Of a DNA stretch of 64,000 nucleotides, positions 1 through 10,185 are shown piece by piece. The stretch is from Gemmatimonadota bacterium (GTDB lineage Bacteria; Gemmatimonadota; Gemmatimonadetes; Gemmatimonadales; GWC2-71-9), in contig QHUS01000072.1 of assembly GCA_003222035.1 (NCBI GenBank), positions 44,778-108,777 on the forward strand, written 5' to 3'. The first letter of the stretch is position 1. Each line of letters begins with the position of its first letter. A program made the position numbers and the translations under genes. The notes under the pieces were generated by a model that was given only the letters and a program-made list of their open reading frames with translations, was not told where the DNA came from and searched no databases.

Positions 1-130
1 CGCCTGCTCGAGCCGGAACGAGGTGGGCGTGATGTCCGAAAAAATGAATCGGACAAAAGATGGCTTGGCCATTGATCGTCCCCTGATACTCGACCCACGA
101 CGTGGAGTGGGTAATCTTCCTTGACCGAGC
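1..130 (-). pseudogene. Remnant of a DUF1579-like gene, frameshifted, running off the window edge
   Basis: Read on the minus strand, one frame gives ITHSTSWVEYQGTINGQAIF and the next gives VRFIFSDITPTSFRLEQA. Joined, these look like one continuous protein, of the type ending in SDITPxSFxxE that I associate with secreted DUF1579-like proteins. The two frames meet at a run of four T (plus-strand A at 55-58); removing one base would fuse them. No start codon is visible: going upstream the first frame meets a stop near 143. It therefore looks like a decayed or truncated gene, or a gene with a single-base sequencing error. The family call is a weak resemblance from memory. Confidence 0.3.
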
Positions 131-166
131 CCACCCCCCCAACTACCCTTCCCCGCGCGTAAAAAA

Positions 167-227
167 GGTGCCGGGTGTCGGGTGCCAGGTCCCCGCCCCC
201 CCCTCCCTGACACCCGACACCCGACAG
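167..227. repeat. Inverted pair of iterated 7-mers upstream of tdk
   Basis: The left arm (167-187) is three heptads of the form GGTGYCR. The right arm (208-227) is heptads of the form CGACACC. The 20-base arms 168-187 and 208-227 match in inverted orientation at 17 of 20 positions, with a C-rich 20-base loop. The right arm ends 11 bases before the thymidine kinase ATG, so a transcript starting upstream would carry the hairpin in its leader. It belongs to the heptad family also seen near 23181, 35653, 36644 and elsewhere. Confidence 0.7.
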
Positions 228-238
228 CGACACCTCTC

Positions 239-844
239 ATGTTCCACGGCACCCGCCCCGGTTGGATCGAAGTCATTGCCGGCGTGATGTTTTCGGGAAA
301 AAGCGAAGAGCTGGTCCGGCGCGTCCGGCGGGCCGTGATCGCTCGCAAGCGCGTCCAGGTCTTCAAGTCGCATCTCGACGCCCGCTACGCCGGGCTTTAC
401 TCAGTCAGCACGCACGATGGCGGCACAGTCGAAGCGGAGCCCGTCGACTCGGCCGACGCAGCGGCGCGCGCCGTCCGCCCCGACACCGAGGTCGTCGCGG
501 TCGATGAGGTGCAATTCCTGGACGACGGCATCGTGGCGGCGGCGAACGTCCTGGCCGATCGGGGCGTCCGGGTGGTCCTCGCGGGAATCGATATGGACTT
601 CCGCGGGCGTCCGTTCGGTCCGATGCCCACGCTGCTCGCGATCGCCGAGATCGTCGACAAGCTGCAGGCGATCTGTGTCGTGTGCGGCGGTCCGGCGAGC
701 CGCAACCAGCGGCTCGTGAACGGGCGGCCCGCGCTGTGGGACAGCCCGACGATCATGGTGGGGGGGCAGGAGTCGTACGAGGCGCGGTGCCGGCATTGCC
801 ACAAGGTGCCGAGGGCGGATGAAGATCAACAGGCACTTCTGTAG
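239..844 (+). CDS. tdk: Thymidine kinase (type II)
   Basis: Phosphorylates thymidine to dTMP with ATP in the cytoplasm, as part of pyrimidine salvage. The 201-residue product has the usual size for bacterial type II kinases. It opens with the family pattern [19 protein letters not shown], with the P-loop at residues 15-22. The DEVQF Walker-B-like motif is in the middle, and two zinc-binding pairs, CVVC and CRHC, lie in the C-terminal third. ATG 239 is chosen because it places the P-loop at the family position; an in-frame start at 182 would add an unrelated proline-rich stretch made by the upstream repeat. The coaE frame opens at once after its stop, so the two are probably cotranscribed. Confidence 0.93.
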   Translation: MFHGTRPGWIEVIAGVMFSGKSEELVRRVRRAVIARKRVQVFKSHLDARYAGLYSVSTHDGGTVEAEPVDSADAAARAVRPDTEVVAVDEVQFLDDGIVAAANVLADRGVRVVLAGIDMDFRGRPFGPMPTLLAIAEIVDKLQAICVVCGGPASRNQRLVNGRPALWDSPTIMVGGQESYEARCRHCHKVPRADEDQQALL

Positions 845-865
845 GTGCGGGGTGCACTGGCCGCC

Positions 866-1864
866 GTGCTGAACATCGGCCTCACGGGCAACATCGCTGC
901 CGGGAAGACTACCGTCGTCAATCTGTTCCGCCGGTGGGGCGCCACGATCATCGACGCGGACGCCCTCGCTCACGAAGCCCAGGCACCCGGCGGCGAGGTG
1001 CTCGCGGCGATCGCGAACCGGTTCGGCGCGGACGTCCTGGCGTCCGACGGCTCGCTCGATCGGGCGGCGCTCCGCGGCAAGGTCATGGGCGACCAGGCGG
1101 CGCTCGACGCGCTCAACCAGATCGTCCACCCGGCGGTGCGCCGGCGTCGCGAGGAGCTGCTCCGCGCCGCGCGCGAGAACGGCGACTTGCTGGTGGTGAA
1201 CGACATCCCGCTGCTCTTCGAGGTGCTCGACCCGGCACAGTTCGACGCCCTCGTCCTGGTGGACGCCAACACCGCGCTGCGGCGCACGCGGCTCCGCGCG
1301 ATGCGCGGCCTCGCGAACGAAGAAGCGGACCGCATGATCGCGGCGCAGATGCCCGCCGAGCGCAAGCGCTCGAGGAGCGACTTCGTGATCGAGAACGACG
1401 GCTCGCTCGCGGAGCTCGAGCGGCAGGCCCGGGCGGCGTTCGACGAGCTGCGCCGGCGGGCGGTGGTGGCCGCGCTCGGTCGCCCGGCGCGCTCGCTGCT
1501 GCTCGCGGCCGCGCAGGCGCGCGAGCAACGCACGCTCAACCCGATCGCGGCGCGTTACGCCGATGCCGGGGTGGCGATCAGCCGCGTGTCGGGCAGCGCG
1601 GCGGCAATCGAGAAGGCGTTGAGTCGTGGCGCGCCTCCCGACGCGATCGTCGCGACGGCGGCAGCCGCGTCCGCGGCGGAGCAGGCGTGGGAGCGAGCGG
1701 GCCGACCCGGCGTGCTGGCGGCGCTCTCGGCGGACCCCGACCCCGTCGCGGTGCGCCTCGACCTTCGCCCCTGGGGCGGCGACCGATTGCGCCTGGTCGA
1801 GCCGGGCGCCGCTGGCCTGGCGCCGCGGGCCGACCTGTTTCCATCTGCCAACCCGTTGCCTTGA
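866..1864 (+). CDS. coaE: Dephospho-CoA kinase with long C-terminal extension
   Basis: Catalyses the last step of coenzyme A synthesis, ATP-dependent phosphorylation of the 3'-hydroxyl of dephospho-CoA. The N-terminal ~200 residues have the kinase fold: P-loop GLTGNIAAGKT, IIDADALAHEA, the HPAVRRRREELL segment and the VNDIPLLFE motif. GTG 866 gives MLNIGLTG, close to family starts; GTG 845, directly after the tdk stop, would add seven residues and is possible. The protein is 332 residues, about 130 longer than typical CoaE. The extra C-terminal part (from about NPIAARYADAGVAISRVSG) matches no domain I recognise. The gcv promoter overlaps its stop codon. Confidence 0.9.
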   Translation: MLNIGLTGNIAAGKTTVVNLFRRWGATIIDADALAHEAQAPGGEVLAAIANRFGADVLASDGSLDRAALRGKVMGDQAALDALNQIVHPAVRRRREELLRAARENGDLLVVNDIPLLFEVLDPAQFDALVLVDANTALRRTRLRAMRGLANEEADRMIAAQMPAERKRSRSDFVIENDGSLAELERQARAAFDELRRRAVVAALGRPARSLLLAAAQAREQRTLNPIAARYADAGVAISRVSGSAAAIEKALSRGAPPDAIVATAAAASAAEQAWERAGRPGVLAALSADPDPVAVRLDLRPWGGDRLRLVEPGAAGLAPRADLFPSANPLP

Positions 1865-1889
1865 CAGAGGTTTGGTGCGCCGGTAACCT
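1861..1889 (+). promoter_or_regulatory. Sigma-70-type promoter of the gcv operon
   Basis: TTGACA (1861-1866), a 17-base spacer and TAACCT (1884-1889) match the housekeeping consensus. The -35 box overlaps the coaE stop codon. A start site near 1896 would leave a leader of about 37 bases before gcvH, too short for a glycine riboswitch; none is seen. Confidence 0.6.
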
Positions 1890-1932
1890 TCGCCCCGACC
1901 TCGCGTCACTACGTCCCGGAGCCCGACCCTGC

Positions 1933-2322
1933 ATGGCGAATATCCCGACCGATCTGCGCTACACCGCGGAGCACGAGTACGTGAAGCAGACCGGCGACAC
2001 CGCCATCGTGCAGGTGGGGATCACCGATTACGCGCAGGGCGAGCTGGGCGACGTGGTCTACGTCGACCTGCCCAAAGTCGGTGCCGCGCTGCAGCGCGGC
2101 GCTGCGTTCGGGACGATCGAGGCCGTCAAGGCCGTATCGGAGCTGTACGCCCCCGCCTCCGGTACCGTGACCGAGGTGAATCAGGCGCTCGAAGGCGATC
2201 CAGCCCTAGTCAACCGTGACCCCTACGGGGCGGGCTGGATGATCAAGCTGCGGGTGAAGAGCCCCCCCGAGCTCGACGCGCTCCTGAGTAGCGACGCGTA
2301 CAAGAAGAAAATCGGACAGTAG
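1933..2322 (+). CDS. gcvH: Glycine cleavage system H protein (lipoyl carrier)
   Basis: Carries the aminomethyl intermediate on a lipoyl arm between the P, T and L proteins of the glycine cleavage system. The 129-residue product begins with the family pattern [17 protein letters not shown]. The lipoylation lysine is K66 in [12 protein letters not shown], followed by the family tail with [14 protein letters not shown] 1933 is the only sensible start. It is the first gene of an operon with a metallo-hydrolase, gcvP and a lipoyl-type acyltransferase, with very short gaps downstream. The aminomethyltransferase gene gcvT is not in this window. Confidence 0.96.
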   Translation: MANIPTDLRYTAEHEYVKQTGDTAIVQVGITDYAQGELGDVVYVDLPKVGAALQRGAAFGTIEAVKAVSELYAPASGTVTEVNQALEGDPALVNRDPYGAGWMIKLRVKSPPELDALLSSDAYKKKIGQ

Positions 2323-2328
2323 CGCCGG

Positions 2329-3012
2329 ATGGTGACGATCACGTTTCACGGCCACGCCTGCTTCACGCTCGAAGCCGACGGCCGGCGTGTGATCATCGAC
2401 CCGTTCCTCACAGGCAATCCCGCGGCCGACATCCCGGTCGACCGCCTCCCGAAGGTCGACGCGGTGCTGCTCTCGCACGGCCACGGCGATCACCTGGGGG
2501 ATGCAATCCCGATCGCCAAGCGGGATGGAGCCACGGTCGTCGCCACGTTCGAGCTGGCGGCGTTCTGTGCGTCGCAGGGCGCGGCGTCCCACGCCATGCA
2601 CATCGGCGGCGGCCACCGCTTCCCGTTCGGGCACGTGAAGCTCGTGCCGGCATTCCACGGCGGCCGGGTGGAAGGCGACACCGCGGGCCAGTTCACGACC
2701 AGCCCCTGCGGTCTGGTGGTGACCATCGGCGGAAAGTCCGTGTACCATTGCGGCGACACGGCACTCACCCTCGAGATGCAGCTGCTCTCGGGACGCGTGG
2801 ACACGATGCTCGTGCCGATCGGCGACAACTATACCATGGGCATCGAGGACGCGGTCCGCGCGGTGGAGTTCGTACGGCCCCGGACCGTGATTCCCATGCA
2901 CTACAACACGTTCGACGTGATCAGGGCCGACCCGGGGCAATTCAAGCGGCAGGTGGGAGACCGCGCCCAGGTCGTGGTGCTCGCGCCGGGCCAAACGCAC
3001 ACATTCTCCTGA
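2329..3012 (+). CDS. Metal-dependent hydrolase, UPF0173 type (metallo-beta-lactamase fold)
   Basis: The 227-residue protein has the compact metallo-beta-lactamase fold of the UPF0173/YtkL family. The N-terminal FHGHACF is followed by the metal-binding [11 protein letters not shown] (HxHxDH), then [19 protein letters not shown] and a C-terminal PMHYNTFD histidine. These motifs bind a dinuclear metal centre; the substrate of the family is not established. It lies six bases after gcvH and three before gcvP, so it is cotranscribed with the glycine cleavage genes. A role linked to glycine or folate metabolism is only suggested by position. Confidence 0.85.
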   Translation: MVTITFHGHACFTLEADGRRVIIDPFLTGNPAADIPVDRLPKVDAVLLSHGHGDHLGDAIPIAKRDGATVVATFELAAFCASQGAASHAMHIGGGHRFPFGHVKLVPAFHGGRVEGDTAGQFTTSPCGLVVTIGGKSVYHCGDTALTLEMQLLSGRVDTMLVPIGDNYTMGIEDAVRAVEFVRPRTVIPMHYNTFDVIRADPGQFKRQVGDRAQVVVLAPGQTHTFS

Positions 3013-3014
3013 CC

Positions 3015-5912
3015 ATGCCGACCGTACGCGCTTCCCTCGCCCCCGCCGATCGCTTCGTGACCCGCCACATCGGGCCCAGTCCCGACGAGACGCGGGGCAT
3101 GCTGGCCACGCTGGGATATGACTCGCTCGACGCCTTCGTCGACGCCGTGGTTCCCAAGGACATCCGGCTCGGCCGCCCGCTGGCGTTGCCGCCGGGGCGA
3201 ACGGAGCGCGAAGTGCTGCAGGCGCTGCGCGGGCTCGCGGCGCAGAACCAGCTGTATCGCTCGTACATCGGGATGGGATACCACCACTCGTTCACGCCGC
3301 AGGTCATCCAGCGCAACATCGTGGAGAACCCCGGTTGGTACACGGCGTACACGCCGTACCAACCGGAGGTCGCGCAGGGCCGGCTCGAGGCACTGCTCAA
3401 CTTCCAGACGATGGTCGCCGACCTCACCGCCCTGCCGATCGCCAACGCCTCTCTCCTCGATGAAGCCACCGCCGCCGCCGAAGCGATGCACCTGACCGAA
3501 GCAGTGGCGAACGTGCCCGCGGGCACGACGCCGATGTTCATGATCGCAGAGGGATGCCACCCGCAGACGATCGCGGTCGTGCGGACCCGTGCGGAGGCGC
3601 GCGGCGTGCAGACGGTGATGGCGGACCCCGGAAGCTTCGAGTTCAGGCCCGGCGTCATCGGCGCGCTGCTCCAGTATCCCACCACCGAAGGCAAGATCGA
3701 AGACTACCGTGCGTGCTGCGACCGGGCGCATGCTGTCGGCGCGCTCGTCACGGTGGCCACGGACCTGCTCGCCCTCACCCTGCTGACGCCTCCGGGCGAG
3801 TGGGGCGCGGACATCGCGGTCGGGAACTCCCAGCGGTTCGGCGTGCCCATGGGGTACGGCGGCCCGCACGCGGCGTTCTTCGCCACGCGCGAGGCCCACC
3901 GGCGTCACGTCCCGGGCCGCATCATCGGCGTGTCGCGCGACGCCGCCGGCCGCCCCGCGCTCCGCATGGCGCTGCAGACGCGCGAGCAGCACATCCGCCG
4001 CGAGAAAGCGACCAGCAACATCTGCACCGCGCAGGTCCTGCTCGCCGTGATGGCGAGCATGTACGCGGTATATCACGGCCCCGAGGGGCTGCGACGCATC
4101 GCCGAGCGGGTGCACACGCTCGCCGTGCTGCTGGCGCAGGCGCTTACGCGCCTCGGCTACCGCGTGGTGCATACGTCGTTCTTCGATACGCTGGGCGTGG
4201 ACGTCGAGGCGTGGGCCCTGCCGCGCCTGCTCGATGCGGCGCGCGCGCGGCGCATCAACCTGCGAGTCATCTCGCCCACGCGCGTGGGCGTCGCGCTGGA
4301 CGAAGGCACCACGCTCGGCGACCTTGCGGACCTGGTCACCGCGTTCTCGCTCAACGAGGTGCTGCCCTTCATGGTCGAGGACCTGGGTGCCAAGGCCGAT
4401 CCCTCGATCCCGACGGCCCTGCACCGCACGTCATCCTACCTGACGCATCCTGTGTTTCATCGGTACCGCTCCGAGACCGAGATGCTCCGCTATATCAAGC
4501 GGCTCGAAGCGCGCGACCTGTCCCTTACCTCCGCCATGATTCCCCTTGGGTCGTGCACCATGAAGCTGAACGCCACGACCGAGATGGTCCCGCTGTCGTG
4601 GCGTGAGTTCAACCGGCTGCATCCGTTCGCGCCGCGAGAGCAAGCCACCGGGTACCGCACGCTGTTCCGCCAGCTCGAGGACATGCTTGCAGAAATCACC
4701 GGCTTCCCGAAGGTCTCGTTGCAGCCGAACTCGGGCGCGCAGGGTGAGTTCACCGGGCTGCTCGTGATCAAGGCGTATCACCGCTCTCGCGGGGAGGGCC
4801 ACCGGACCACGTGCCTGATCCCGAACTCGGCGCACGGCACCAATCCCGCGAGCGCCGTGATGGCCGGCCTGCGAGTCGTGCCCGTCCAGTCGGACGCCCG
4901 CGGCAACATCGACGTCGCGGACCTTCGGGCCAAAGCCGTCGAGTACAAGGACACGCTCGCGGCATTGATGGTGACCTATCCGTCGACGCATGGCGTGTTC
5001 GAGACCTCCATCCGCCAAATTTGCGAGATCATTCACGCGCACGGCGGACAGGTGTACATGGACGGTGCCAACATGAACGCGCAGGTGGGGTTGGTCCGGC
5101 CGGCCGACATCGGAGCGGACGTGTGCCACCTGAACCTCCACAAGACGTTTTGCATCCCACACGGGGGCGGCGGCCCGGGGATGGGGCCGATCTGCGTGGC
5201 GGAGCACCTGGGGCCGTTCCTGCCGGACCATCCGGTGGTGCCGTTGCGCCAGCAGCAGCCGTGCGGCACTGTCGCGGCCGCGCCGTGGGGCAGCGCGTGG
5301 ATCCTGCCGATCTCCTGGGCATACGTCGCGTTGATGGGACGCGAAGGATTGGTGGAGGCCACCAAGATGGCGATCCTCAACGCCAACTACGTGGCGCGTC
5401 GCCTCGCCAAGGACTATCCGCCGCTCTATACCGGACAGAACGGCCTCGTCGCGCACGAGTGCATCATCGATTGCCGGCCGTTCAAAGCATCGGCGGGGAT
5501 CGAGGTCGAAGACATCGCCAAGCGCATCATCGATTACGGCTTCCATCCGCCGACCGTCTCGTTCCCGGTCGCCGGTACTCTGATGATCGAGCCGACCGAG
5601 AGCGAGTCGAAGGAAGAGCTGGACCGCTTCTGCGACGCGCTGATCGCGATCCGGCAGGAGATCCGCGAAGTCGAACAGGGGACTCAGCCGCGCGGCAACA
5701 ACCTGCTCACGAACGCCCCCCATACGCTGGAGGACGTGATCGCGGATACCTGGGACCGCCCGTACCCCCGCGAGCGCGCCGCCTTCCCGGCCGTGTGGAC
5801 CCGGGCGCACAAGGTGTGGCCGTCGGTGAGCCGCGTCGACGGCGCGTACGGGGACCGGAATCTCGTGTGCGTCTGTCCGCCGATGGAGGCGTATGCGCTT
5901 GCGGCTGATTGA
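3015..5912 (+). CDS. gcvP: Glycine dehydrogenase (decarboxylating), single-chain P protein
   Basis: Pyridoxal-phosphate enzyme that decarboxylates glycine and transfers the aminomethyl group to lipoylated GcvH. At 965 residues it is the single-chain form, fusing what other bacteria encode as two subunits. The N-terminal half starts with [17 protein letters not shown] and contains [19 protein letters not shown]. The C-terminal half has the PLP lysine K710 in [19 protein letters not shown] 3015 fits family starts. The 3' end overlaps the next gene by 20 bases, typical of translational coupling. Confidence 0.96.
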   Translation: MPTVRASLAPADRFVTRHIGPSPDETRGMLATLGYDSLDAFVDAVVPKDIRLGRPLALPPGRTEREVLQALRGLAAQNQLYRSYIGMGYHHSFTPQVIQRNIVENPGWYTAYTPYQPEVAQGRLEALLNFQTMVADLTALPIANASLLDEATAAAEAMHLTEAVANVPAGTTPMFMIAEGCHPQTIAVVRTRAEARGVQTVMADPGSFEFRPGVIGALLQYPTTEGKIEDYRACCDRAHAVGALVTVATDLLALTLLTPPGEWGADIAVGNSQRFGVPMGYGGPHAAFFATREAHRRHVPGRIIGVSRDAAGRPALRMALQTREQHIRREKATSNICTAQVLLAVMASMYAVYHGPEGLRRIAERVHTLAVLLAQALTRLGYRVVHTSFFDTLGVDVEAWALPRLLDAARARRINLRVISPTRVGVALDEGTTLGDLADLVTAFSLNEVLPFMVEDLGAKADPSIPTALHRTSSYLTHPVFHRYRSETEMLRYIKRLEARDLSLTSAMIPLGSCTMKLNATTEMVPLSWREFNRLHPFAPREQATGYRTLFRQLEDMLAEITGFPKVSLQPNSGAQGEFTGLLVIKAYHRSRGEGHRTTCLIPNSAHGTNPASAVMAGLRVVPVQSDARGNIDVADLRAKAVEYKDTLAALMVTYPSTHGVFETSIRQICEIIHAHGGQVYMDGANMNAQVGLVRPADIGADVCHLNLHKTFCIPHGGGGPGMGPICVAEHLGPFLPDHPVVPLRQQQPCGTVAAAPWGSAWILPISWAYVALMGREGLVEATKMAILNANYVARRLAKDYPPLYTGQNGLVAHECIIDCRPFKASAGIEVEDIAKRIIDYGFHPPTVSFPVAGTLMIEPTESESKEELDRFCDALIAIRQEIREVEQGTQPRGNNLLTNAPHTLEDVIADTWDRPYPRERAAFPAVWTRAHKVWPSVSRVDGAYGDRNLVCVCPPMEAYALAAD

Positions 5913-6654
5913 GGCGGACGGTCTGTCCTGGAAACTCCTCCTCGAACCGCATGGCCGCTCCGGCGCCGAGAACATGGCCCTCGACGCGGCGCTGCTCGAC
6001 CGCGCCGACTGCATGGGAGAGGCCTTCCTGCGGCTGTACCGGTTCGACCCGCCGTGCCTGTCATTGGGTCGCAACGAGCCGACCGCGCGCTACGATCGCA
6101 GCGCGATCGCCCGGCTGGCCCTGGACGTGGTGCGGCGGCCGACGGGCGGCTGCGCCGTGTGGCACGAGCACGAGGTCACCTATGCGGTCGCGGCCCCGAT
6201 TGCGACATTCGGCGGCCTGCGCGAAGCCTACCGTGCGATTCACACCCGGCTCTCCGCGGCCCTCCAGTCGCTGGGTGTCGATGCGACGCTCGCCCTCGCC
6301 CGCCCTCGCCTGCCCTCCCCCGCCTTCCACCGCCCGGGTCCCTGCTTTGCGACTCCGGTCGGCGGCGAGGTACTCGTCGCCGGTCGCAAGCTGGTGGGTT
6401 CGGCGCAGGTCCGGAAGCGGAACGCATTCTTGCAGCACGGGTCGATTCTGCTCGACGGCTCGCAGGAGATCGTGAGCCTGGTCAGTCGTGGGTCGTCCGT
6501 CGTCAGTCGCGAAACGACGCTGTCGAGCGAATTGCGACGACACGTGAGTTTCGACGAAGTCGCGGACGCAATCGTCGCGGCGTGGGACGCTGGGGCGACC
6601 TCCACCCCCTCGTTGTTGGACCTGGCGCCGCTGGCCGCGGCGGTGAAATCTTAG
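5893..6654 (+). CDS. Octanoyltransferase / lipoate-protein ligase (LipM/LplA family)
   Basis: Attaches an octanoyl or lipoyl group to carrier proteins, most likely the neighbouring GcvH. The 253-residue protein has the family's [17 protein letters not shown] motif and the GRKLVGSAQ lysine motif. A cysteine in GPCFATP sits where LipM-type octanoyltransferases have their catalytic cysteine; classical ligases lack it, so LipM is the likelier activity. It starts inside the end of gcvP (20-base overlap). The C-terminal part contains a repeat-derived stretch ([13 protein letters not shown]) encoded by four heptads at 6481-6508. A separate lipB lies at 38551, so this genome has two candidate octanoyltransferases. 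Confidence 0.8.
   Translation: MRLRLIEADGLSWKLLLEPHGRSGAENMALDAALLDRADCMGEAFLRLYRFDPPCLSLGRNEPTARYDRSAIARLALDVVRRPTGGCAVWHEHEVTYAVAAPIATFGGLREAYRAIHTRLSAALQSLGVDATLALARPRLPSPAFHRPGPCFATPVGGEVLVAGRKLVGSAQVRKRNAFLQHGSILLDGSQEIVSLVSRGSSVVSRETTLSSELRRHVSFDEVADAIVAAWDAGATSTPSLLDLAPLAAAVKS
6481..6508. repeat. Four iterated 7-mers inside the LipM-like gene
   Basis: Four consecutive heptads of the form GTCNGTC or GTGGGTC. They encode a Ser/Val/Arg-rich stretch absent from the conserved core of the acyltransferase. No inverted partner arm is seen nearby. The 7-base period matches the other elements of this family in the window. Confidence 0.5.
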
Positions 6655-6659
6655 GCGCC

Positions 6660-8342
6660 ATGCCGACGCCCCGCACGCGACTGTCCGACCGCCGAATCGC
6701 CACGCTCGCGTTGGCCGCCCTCGCGTGGCTCACGGCGTGCGAGCGGCCCGTCGGCTGCACTGGCGACTACTGCGGCACGCTGGTGATCGCCACCGCGGGG
6801 GAGCCGGATATCCTGCTGCCGGTCGTGAGCGAGTTCTCGGTGACGCGCGACGTGGCCGATCGGCTGTTTCTCAAGCTCGCGGACGTGGGGCCCTCGGGGA
6901 ACACGAGCGGCGACGAGGACTTTCAGCCCCAGCTGGCGGAACGGTGGGAGTGGGACGCCCCGACCACGCTCGTGTTTCACCTCGATCCGCGGGCCCGGTG
7001 GCAAGATGGCCAGCCGGTCACCGCGGCGGACGTGGCGTTCACGTACGACGCCTACACGGACACGCTCGTCAACTCGCCGTTCCGGCCGTCACTTCGCCAG
7101 ATAGCGGCCGTGACGACACGGGACTCGCTCACGGTGGTGTTCCGGTTCCGGCAGCGCTATCCCGAGATGTTTTACGACGCGGTGTACCACCTGCGGATTC
7201 TGCCCGCCCATCTGCTGCGCGAGCTGCCGCGGACGCAGTGGCACAGCGCACCATTCGGGCGCGCACCGGTCGGGGACGGGCCCTACCGGTTCGTCGCCTG
7301 GAAGGCGGGCGAGAGCATCGAGATCGCCGCGGATTCCACGTTCTTTCGCGGGCGCCCGCACATCCGCCGCGTCATCTGGCGCTTCACGCCGGACCAGACG
7401 GTCGCCGTGACGCAGCTGATCGCGGGAGACGCGGACGCGGTCGAGGTGCTCGTCTCGCCCGACAACGTGCAGCGTGCCTGCGCCGAGCCCCAGCTCGCCT
7501 GTTATCCCTACAAGGGGGCGGCGTACGGATACGTGGCGTTCAACCTCGCGGCCCAGGGCGACACATCCAAACCGCACCCGCTGTTCGGTGACCGCGACCT
7601 GCGGCGCGCGCTCGTCATGGCCACGGACCGCGAACGCCTGCTGCACAATGTGTTCGGCGACCTGGCCAAGGTTCCGCCCGGTCCGATGCCGCAGTTGTGG
7701 TGGATCTGGGACCCGGAGATCCGGGGACTGCCGGACGACAGCGGCCAGGCGGCCCGACTCCTCACGCGCAGCGGCTGGATCGATTCGGACGGCGACGGAA
7801 TCCGGGACAAGGACGGCCATCCGCTTTCATTCCGCTTGCTGGTTCCGACCACCAGCGCGGTTCGCCGCACCTACGCACGGCTGCTGCAGGAGCAGTTCCG
7901 AACCGCCGGCGTGGACGTGCAGATCGACGAGGTCGATTTCAGCGTGTTCACCGAGCGCGCCCGCACGGGCCGATTCGACGCCCTCATTGCCGTGTGGAAC
8001 TCGGACCCGACGCCCTCGTCGGGGTTCACCCAGACGTGGACCCGCGGAGGCTTCGGGCGCTCCAATTACGGCCGGTACGACAATCCGGACGTGGACCGGC
8101 TCGTGGACCAGGCGGTCGTTTCGGCGGGGAGCCGCGATCAGGCGCGACGCGCCTGGCGCGCGGCCATCGAGACCCTGAACCGCGACGCACCCGGAATCAT
8201 GCTCTTTGCCACGTCCAACGTGGCCGCCTTTCACAAACGGTTTGCGGATGTGACGATCCGGCCCGATTCCTGGCTCGCACAACTCGCCACCTGGCGCGTC
8301 CCCGCTGATCGACTGACGGATCGAGACCGCGTGGAGCACTAG
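6660..8342 (+). CDS. Peptide ABC transporter substrate-binding lipoprotein
   Basis: Extracytoplasmic solute-binding protein of the oligopeptide/dipeptide (SBP family 5) class, 560 residues. The N-terminus is a lipoprotein signal: RRIATLALAALAWLTAC, with the lipidated cysteine at the end of LTAC. The mature part shows family features: FHLDPRARWQDGQPVTAADVAFTYDAY near the N-terminus, GDGPYRFVAWKAGESIEI in the middle, then DRDLRRALVMATDRERLL. ATG 6660 overlaps nothing and follows the lipM-like stop by five bases. It heads a five-gene transporter operon; its GTG-started partner begins immediately after its stop. Confidence 0.9.
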   Translation: MPTPRTRLSDRRIATLALAALAWLTACERPVGCTGDYCGTLVIATAGEPDILLPVVSEFSVTRDVADRLFLKLADVGPSGNTSGDEDFQPQLAERWEWDAPTTLVFHLDPRARWQDGQPVTAADVAFTYDAYTDTLVNSPFRPSLRQIAAVTTRDSLTVVFRFRQRYPEMFYDAVYHLRILPAHLLRELPRTQWHSAPFGRAPVGDGPYRFVAWKAGESIEIAADSTFFRGRPHIRRVIWRFTPDQTVAVTQLIAGDADAVEVLVSPDNVQRACAEPQLACYPYKGAAYGYVAFNLAAQGDTSKPHPLFGDRDLRRALVMATDRERLLHNVFGDLAKVPPGPMPQLWWIWDPEIRGLPDDSGQAARLLTRSGWIDSDGDGIRDKDGHPLSFRLLVPTTSAVRRTYARLLQEQFRTAGVDVQIDEVDFSVFTERARTGRFDALIAVWNSDPTPSSGFTQTWTRGGFGRSNYGRYDNPDVDRLVDQAVVSAGSRDQARRAWRAAIETLNRDAPGIMLFATSNVAAFHKRFADVTIRPDSWLAQLATWRVPADRLTDRDRVEH

Positions 8343-9323
8343 GTGGCGACGTGGTTGGTACGGCGCCTCGCAGCGTCGATCGCCATCGTGTTCGCGGTCG
8401 TCACCATCACGTTCTTCGTCATTCACGCGGCGCCGGGATCGCCGTTTCTCCCCGCAGAGAGCCAGCATCTGACGCCCGAGACACTCAGGCGCCTCAGCAC
8501 CGAATTCGGACTCGACCGGTCGCTGCCCGAGCAGTACCTGCTGTTCCTCCGGAACGTCGTGCGAGGCAACCTGGGCCAGTCGTTCGCGCTGCGCCGCCCC
8601 GTGGCCGACGCGCTGGCCGACGCGATCCCCAACACCTTCACCCTCGCGCTCGCAGCCCTGATCATCGACTTCGCGCTCGGTCTCGCGCTCGGCATCTATC
8701 AGGCGGTGCGAGCCGGCCGGGTCGGCGATGTCGTGTCGGGGAACGGGGCGCTCCTCGTCAACTCGATGCCGGTCTTCTGGCTCGGGCTCGTGTTGTTGCT
8801 GGTGTTCGGTCAGTGGCTGCGGTGGGCCCCCGTGGGCGGGCTCAGCAACCCCGTCCTGTGTCCCCGGCTCGACTCGCCGGCCTGCGGGCTCGACTTCCTC
8901 TGGCACCTCACCCTGCCGGCCCTCACGCTCGGGCTCGTGGGCGCAGCCAGCACGGCGCGCTACCAGCGCGCGGCGATGCTCGAGGTCATCCGTCAGGATT
9001 TCGTGCGGACCGCTCGCGCCAAGGGGCTGCGGGAACGACGGGTGCTGCTGGTCCACGCCCTCAGGAACGCCTTGCTGCCGGTCATCACGCTCTTCGGGTT
9101 GGCCTTTCCGTTTCTGTTCACCGGCGCGGTCCTGGTCGAGACGGTATTCGCCTGGCCCGGCATGGGACGGCTCGCCGTGAACGCCATCTTCCAACGCGAT
9201 TACCCCGTGGTGACCGGCGCCGCGCTGCTCACGAGTGCGATGGTGGTCCTGGGGAACTTGATCGCGGACGTGCTGTACGCCGTGGCCGATCCGCGCATCC
9301 GAGTACGGAGTGAGACGGCGTGA
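8343..9323 (+). CDS. Peptide ABC transporter permease, DppB type
   Basis: Inner-membrane permease of the DppB/OppB family, 326 residues. It has the N-terminal LVRRLAASIAIVFAVVTITFFVIHAAPG helix, the LDRSLPEQYLLFLRNVVRGNLGQSF periplasmic loop typical of DppB, and an intact EAA loop (RTARAKGLRERRVLLVHALRNALLPVI). The end VETVFAWPGMGRLAVNAI is also family-typical. GTG 8343 directly follows the upstream stop codon and the 3' end overlaps the next gene by four bases. It pairs with the DppC-type protein to form the channel. Confidence 0.93.
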   Translation: MATWLVRRLAASIAIVFAVVTITFFVIHAAPGSPFLPAESQHLTPETLRRLSTEFGLDRSLPEQYLLFLRNVVRGNLGQSFALRRPVADALADAIPNTFTLALAALIIDFALGLALGIYQAVRAGRVGDVVSGNGALLVNSMPVFWLGLVLLLVFGQWLRWAPVGGLSNPVLCPRLDSPACGLDFLWHLTLPALTLGLVGAASTARYQRAAMLEVIRQDFVRTARAKGLRERRVLLVHALRNALLPVITLFGLAFPFLFTGAVLVETVFAWPGMGRLAVNAIFQRDYPVVTGAALLTSAMVVLGNLIADVLYAVADPRIRVRSETA

Positions 9324-10185
9324 ACGTCGGCAATTGGCTCGCGCTCGGCGGGGCCGCGATCGTCGCGCTGGCCGCGGTCGCGGCACTGCGGCGCCGCATC
9401 ACGGCCACGGCGTCCGGGCGACGCTTCTTTCGGCACCCGACGGCGGTGCCGGGCCTCTTCGTGCTCGCCTTTTTCGTGACGATCGCCATCGCCGCGCCCG
9501 TTGTCGCACCGTACCCACCGTACTTTCAGATCGACATCACCAACCCGGATCTGCCGCCCTCCACGCAGTTCCTGCTCGGCACCGACCCGTACAGCCGCGA
9601 TGTGTGGAGTCGGCTGGTGTACGGAGCGCGCGTGTCCCTTGGGATCGGCGCGGTGGCCATGCTCGTCGCGGCGACGATCGGCACCGCGGTGGGCGCGGTC
9701 GCGGGATATTTCCGCCGCTGGGTGGACACGGCGCTCATGCGGCTCGTGGACGTCGGTCTCGCGATGCCGCGCATCTTCGTCCTCCTGATGGCAGTCGCGC
9801 TGTGGGAGCACATCGCCCTGTGGGTCCTCGTGCTGCTCATCGGGCTCACGGGGTGGTTCGGCACCAGCCGCCTGGTGCGAGCGGAAGTGCTGAGCCTGCG
9901 CGAGCGCGACTTCGTCGTCGCGGCGCGGGCGGCGGGCGCGGGGTCGGTGCTGCTCGAAGCCGGGCTCTCGTTCCTCGGGCTCGGCGTGCCCCCGCCCGCG
10001 CCCAGCTGGGGGAACATGATCGCCGATGGATGGCACAAGATGACGGTCGCCTGGTGGGCGTCCACGTTTCCGGGGCTCGCAATCTCTCTCGTCGTGATGG
10101 CGTTCAACGCGCTCGGTGACGCGCTGCGCGACGCGCTCGACCCCCGGCGAGCGGGAGAAGAGGGAGGGGAGGGGGGGGGCGCGGC

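Noticed and set aside
167..227. CRISPR-like repeats at the heptad elements
   Set aside because: Units are 7-8 bases without spacers, and arms are inverted; no cas genes are in the window.
401..1909. Long minus-strand frame antisense to tdk and coaE
   Set aside because: Low-complexity Arg-rich translation; both plus-strand genes have unmistakable kinase motifs.
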